A DNA stretch of 64,000 bases from positions 630,728,786 to 630,792,785 of the forward strand of contig CM060915.1 in NCBI GenBank assembly GCA_030737875.1, in the 5' to 3' direction. A program made the position numbers and the translations under genes. Of this stretch, positions 60,950 through 64,000 are shown piece after piece (position 1 is the stretch's first letter; every line of letters begins with the position of its first letter). The notes beneath the pieces are model-generated. The model did not search any database. It was not told the DNA's origin and saw only the letters and a program-made list of their open reading frames with translations. Source of the stretch: Allium sativum (taxonomy: Eukaryota; Streptophyta; Magnoliopsida; Asparagales; Amaryllidaceae).

Positions 60950-61990
60950 TGTGGGATGATCAAAGTATAGCCTATTACGGCATAGCTTTGTGTATAGCGA
61001 GACTTCGCGAGCCTCACACCCCGGTATGAGTCAAAAACGGGATTAGGACTGCAGGGAGTGCACACGCTTCTTTCTAGCTAGGAGTAGTGCTGGTGCTTAA
61101 ACTGGCTGGCATTTTACTTATGTGGATGATGGATTTTGAGGCGCCTCGGATTTTTATAGGCCATTAGTGGTCATACTATTGGTCCAAAGGGACTGGGAAG
61201 TGTGTGTTCAAGCATAATTTATCCACTACCCTTAGGTAGGGACCGACCCTGAAGATCCTAGGGTTCACTGCGGGGGATCCTGAGGCATTTGCTAGAGTGT
61301 CTCGAATCGGAGAGGAGCTTGCCCCTAGCCTCGACTCATGATGGAAATCCAATTTCCAATACGACCTTGCGGTTTTGATTGTAGAACTAGTATGGCGACA
61401 TAGTAGGATGGGGTACTATGCCGTCTATGATTGATACATTATAATTGAAATGTTTTTGACATATATATATACCCATATATATACACTAATAATATCAAAT
61501 CCATCTTTATCGTATCAAGCACCTTTTGACCATTATAAGGTAAATCCATATCCTCCGGTTTGCGTTGCATTGTGTGATGGGACTTGGGTCTTATAATGGT
61601 TTCATCTTTCTAAAAAGCATTGCGTTGTTTAACGTTTTACTTTATTTTATGCACTGGCAATCCAATGGAGTAAACCCGTTCCGCGTTAGCGGCGTGGTCC
61701 TGTGATTAGCCTTATTATTAGATATTTAAGTTAAGATTTCTCATACCAGTCCCATGATTGACCTGTAGTTTGTTTCACTGGAAAATTCGGGTGCCCATAT
61801 TTTCCACCCGGGCAGTCGAGTAGCTTTTTGCATATATATTTACAGGATCCTGGCTTACAAATGAAGCGGTATTCGGAAAGCTCTGTATTCGTGTATTCCT
61901 TCCAGTCGTATATTTGTATTATTTTTCCGCTGCTATTTAAATGTAATTTAAATCTCTGATATCATTGTATTTCTATTGTGTAATGAGTTT
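60950..61990 (+). repeat. conserved terminal LTR block of element C
   Basis: The best-conserved LTR part between C, E, A and B. Words include GCGAGCCTCACACCCCGGTA, TTCTTTCTAGCTAG, GAGGCGCCTCGG and CTCGACTCATGATGGAAATC. Confidence 0.7.
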
Positions 61991-62038
61991 TCATACTCTG
62001 TTATATTCTTGTACTCTGATGTAGTTATTGAAATCAGC

Positions 62039-62044
62039 AATAAA
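62039..62044 (+). promoter_or_regulatory. candidate polyadenylation signal of element C
   Basis: AATAAA within GCAATAAAATGTTCTT, near the LTR end and downstream of the conserved block. If used, the RNA would run from the TATA region across more than 5 kb of LTR (inference). Confidence 0.3.
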
Positions 62045-62128
62045 ATGTTCTTCAGATTATGTTCTGATGTGTGTTGTTCTCAAAGCAATCTGGGCTTTCC
62101 TTTACTGGGAAGTTTGGGTCGTTTCAGT

Positions 62129-62140
62129 TGGTATCAGAGC
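62129..62140 (+). other. PBS of element C (tRNA-iMet)
   Basis: TGGTATCAGAGC two bases after the LTR end. Confidence 0.93.
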
Positions 62141-62808
62141 TTTGGTTTATAGAGCTCGAGAACAAGACACATTAGAACCGAACGAAAGAATTCATCAGAG
62201 ATTGGATTAGAAATATCCAATGAGAATAACTCGTTAGAGATGGGATCAGTAGTATCCTAGAACGAGTGTGAAGAGTATTATTTTCTTTAAAATAAAAAAT
62301 AAAAACAAATTTAGTTTTGAAAATTTTATCTAAAAATACATATTTGAATATATTATTATATTTTTATGCGGACAATCGAGTATATAAAGATTTTGAATAT
62401 ACGAGTAATTAACGGATATTCGAAGTTTTAATATACTGGATAGATATAGAATCACACTCTAGCCGCCCGGAGATAATTCTGATAATGCTGCAGCATTATC
62501 AGTATTTATTTTCGAGTTTCGAAAGTGGTATATCTATATACTTCCATTGACTGGTATGAGAATACAAAATTTAGATAGGATATATTCTTGTGATTTGCAC
62601 TAAGAATATGATTTTTGGCTATATATAAAAGTTATATATATTTGAAAAGTTAATCACCTAATTGATTGCTGGTTGTGATGTCTGATAATTAGTTTCACTA
62701 ATTAGAATATTTGAGTGATAATTAATTAAACAAATAAAATTAAAGTTGAGTTGGTTAAATTAAAACAACTTTTTTTGCTACGTTCCTTTTCGAGGATGAA
62801 TAGATTTT
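62141..62808 (+). other. non-coding internal region of element C
   Basis: No gag or pol. Stem-loops ATTGGAT/ATCCAAT (62201-62221) and the 39-nt hairpin ACTCGTT/AACGAGT (62229-62267). TTTTCGAGGATGAA box before the PPT. Confidence 0.78.
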
Positions 62809-62820
62809 AAGTGGGGGCGA
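62809..62820 (+). other. PPT of element C
   Basis: AAGTGGGGGCGA directly before TTGTAACAACCC; one pyrimidine interrupts the run compared with the other elements. Confidence 0.82.
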
Positions 62821-62821
62821 T

Positions 62822-64000
62822 TGTAACAACCCGGAATTTTGGGGCCAATTTTAAAATTTTAATTTTAGGAATTTTAATGGATTTTAATATTTAAAATAAT
62901 TTATTTTAGATAATAACGACTAAAATTTATTTTAAAATGAATAAATTCAATTTAATTATAAAAGGAGTTTAAAACAGCGCTGCAGTTTGAAAATTTGAAT
63001 TTGAACTTTGACTAAATGTACAGGTTTCATTTTAAATCAGATTTGAGCGAAACCAGAAATATTTAAATCTGTTTAATTATATCTTTCCAACGAATCTGAA
63101 AAACTGAAATTTCATCGCAGGAATAAAAAGTTATGTCCAGTTTAAAATTCAGAAAAGTCGCTGTAGAATTTATATATTTTTTAATATAATATATTGGCCT
63201 TAAAAATAGCCATTTTTCAAACGGCCTCGGTTTTCGATGAAACCACTTTTGTTGGAACTGGAATGTCAAGTTATTGCTAGGTTTCAATTTTCATAATTTT
63301 TCGAGTTAATATGTGAGCGTGGCAAAGGAAAACGCATTTTTTCAGTTTCAGTCAAATTTAATCGACTTGAAAATGGCCATTTTTCAAACAGTCTCAGAAT
63401 TCGACGAAATTAGTCTTGTTAGAACCGTATCATCACGACATAACTAGAAATAATTTTTCTGTAATTTTTAGAGTCAGTATGTAGCCCCGGTAATTTAAAA
63501 CATACGTTTGAATTTAATAATTAAATGATTTATAATTAAATATTAAGAAAAAATATTGTAACAGCCGAATTGGGTTACGGAACATACTCCAGTGTGTCCG
63601 GGATGGGGGTTATCAGCTGGGGACGAAACTTGTTGGGTTTGATTTAGAGTTCGGTACGATATAGAAGTTATATTGTATTTAAATGAATTAAAATACGCTA
63701 GGAATATGCGTATACATACGCCCTAAATACCCAAACCCTAATACTCTATATGGAGCCGTCGTTTTCACCATTTCAATGGCCTGAAAGCTTCAGATTTTAA
63801 TCCTTAATCTCTCCCTCATCTTTTCGAATTAATCAAGGAATCAATACACAAATCGAAGAGCAAAGCGAGGCCGTCATTTCTATACGGTTATTATCGGGTT
63901 TCGGGTACTGGAGTGGCCAAAATCGGCCTGGGAATTCGCGTCGGTTGCAGGTGGTTTGTGGACCCTAGGAGGCTGCAAGTGGGCCCACAACCTGGGCGGT
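62822..64000 (+). repeat. 3' LTR of element C (partial, 1179 bp in window)
   Basis: Starts TGTAACAACCC. It reads uninterrupted through both the D and the A insertion sites' left flanks and reaches CCTGGGCGGT at the window end, matching 29205-29220. The TATA motif is decayed to TATACATA at 63711-63718. Confidence 0.93.

Larger units (their letters stand above)
56609..62126 (+). repeat. 5' LTR of C, piece 3
   Basis: Starts with A's right target duplication AGGAG. Contents in order: GTGAGAATTC motif (56916), AT-rich word repeats (57400-59160), three hairpin cassettes (59775-60283), the conserved terminal block (60950-61990) and a variable tip ending GTCGTTTCA two bases before the PBS. An 88-codon frame at 60055-60321 lies across a hairpin cassette and is not credible as a gene. 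Confidence 0.92.
14904..64000 (+). mobile_element. Element C: giant-LTR non-autonomous retrotransposon, host of D and A, right LTR cut by window
   Basis: C's 5' LTR is in three pieces, 14904-15399, 28531-29235 and 56609-62126, separated by D and by A with B inside it. Joined order is proved by the uninterrupted second LTR (62822-64000), which reads straight across the D insertion site (ATATGTGAGCGTGGCAAAGG near 63310) and up to the A site. The 5' LTR sums to about 6.7 kb; the internal region is 695 bp with PBS and PPT and no gag or pol. The base words before the left end are AAAAT (14899-14903), the predicted target duplication to be sought after C's end outside the window. Confidence 0.93.

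Overview
The window is plant nuclear DNA made almost wholly of LTR retrotransposons; I see no host gene, rRNA, tRNA gene or CRISPR array. The plant assignment rests on a Ty3/gypsy element of the chromodomain-bearing Tekay/Del type, initiator-methionine tRNA primer-binding sites (TGGTATCAGAGC) on seven occasions, and AT-rich nested retroelements. I cannot name the species.

Region 1 (1-11005). A Tekay-type Ty3/gypsy element lies on the minus strand: 3' LTR (1-1891, cut by the window edge), polypurine tract, pol (2418-5856), gag (5857-6837), PBS (7023-7034) and 5' LTR (7037-9965, 2929 bp). Gag is intact with two CCHC knuckles. Pol is broken by two frameshifts and two in-frame stops, and one further in-frame stop separates gag from protease. 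The 5' LTR is followed by the end of a second internal domain (9966-10839), so the array is LTR-internal-LTR-internal, a tandem that shares one LTR. A 168-bp LTR-like piece (10838-11005) forms the boundary.

Region 2 (about 11010-64000). The rest is a nest of five related non-autonomous elements, which I call A to E, with very long LTRs (5.9-6.7 kb) and tiny internal regions (0.45-1.36 kb) holding PBS and PPT but no gag or pol. E (+) is oldest. C (+, from 14904) sits in E's 3' LTR. D (+, 15400-28530, TSD GTGAG) and A (-, 29236-56608, TSD AGGAG) both sit in C's 5' LTR. B (-, 39735-52891, TSD ATTTC) sits in A's 5' LTR. C's second LTR runs off the window end. Every internal boundary is supported by TG/CA-type termini and, for A, B and D, by 5-bp target duplications read directly.

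How the parts may work together. The giant-LTR family shares with the Tekay element the same PBS, a TTTCGRGGRCGAAA-type box before the PPT and a similar TATA core promoter. This makes a Tekay-type enzyme set a plausible helper (inference). What is conserved across the giant-LTR elements is RNA-like structure rather than protein: a 39-nt stem-loop just after the PBS with compensatory changes in all five elements, a recurring 45-47-nt hairpin cassette in the LTRs of A, B and C, a second hairpin with a constant loop in A and B, and arrays of 27-, 34- and 97-bp repeats. The short tip of the LTR next to the PBS is instead highly variable, and differs even between the two LTRs of element A.
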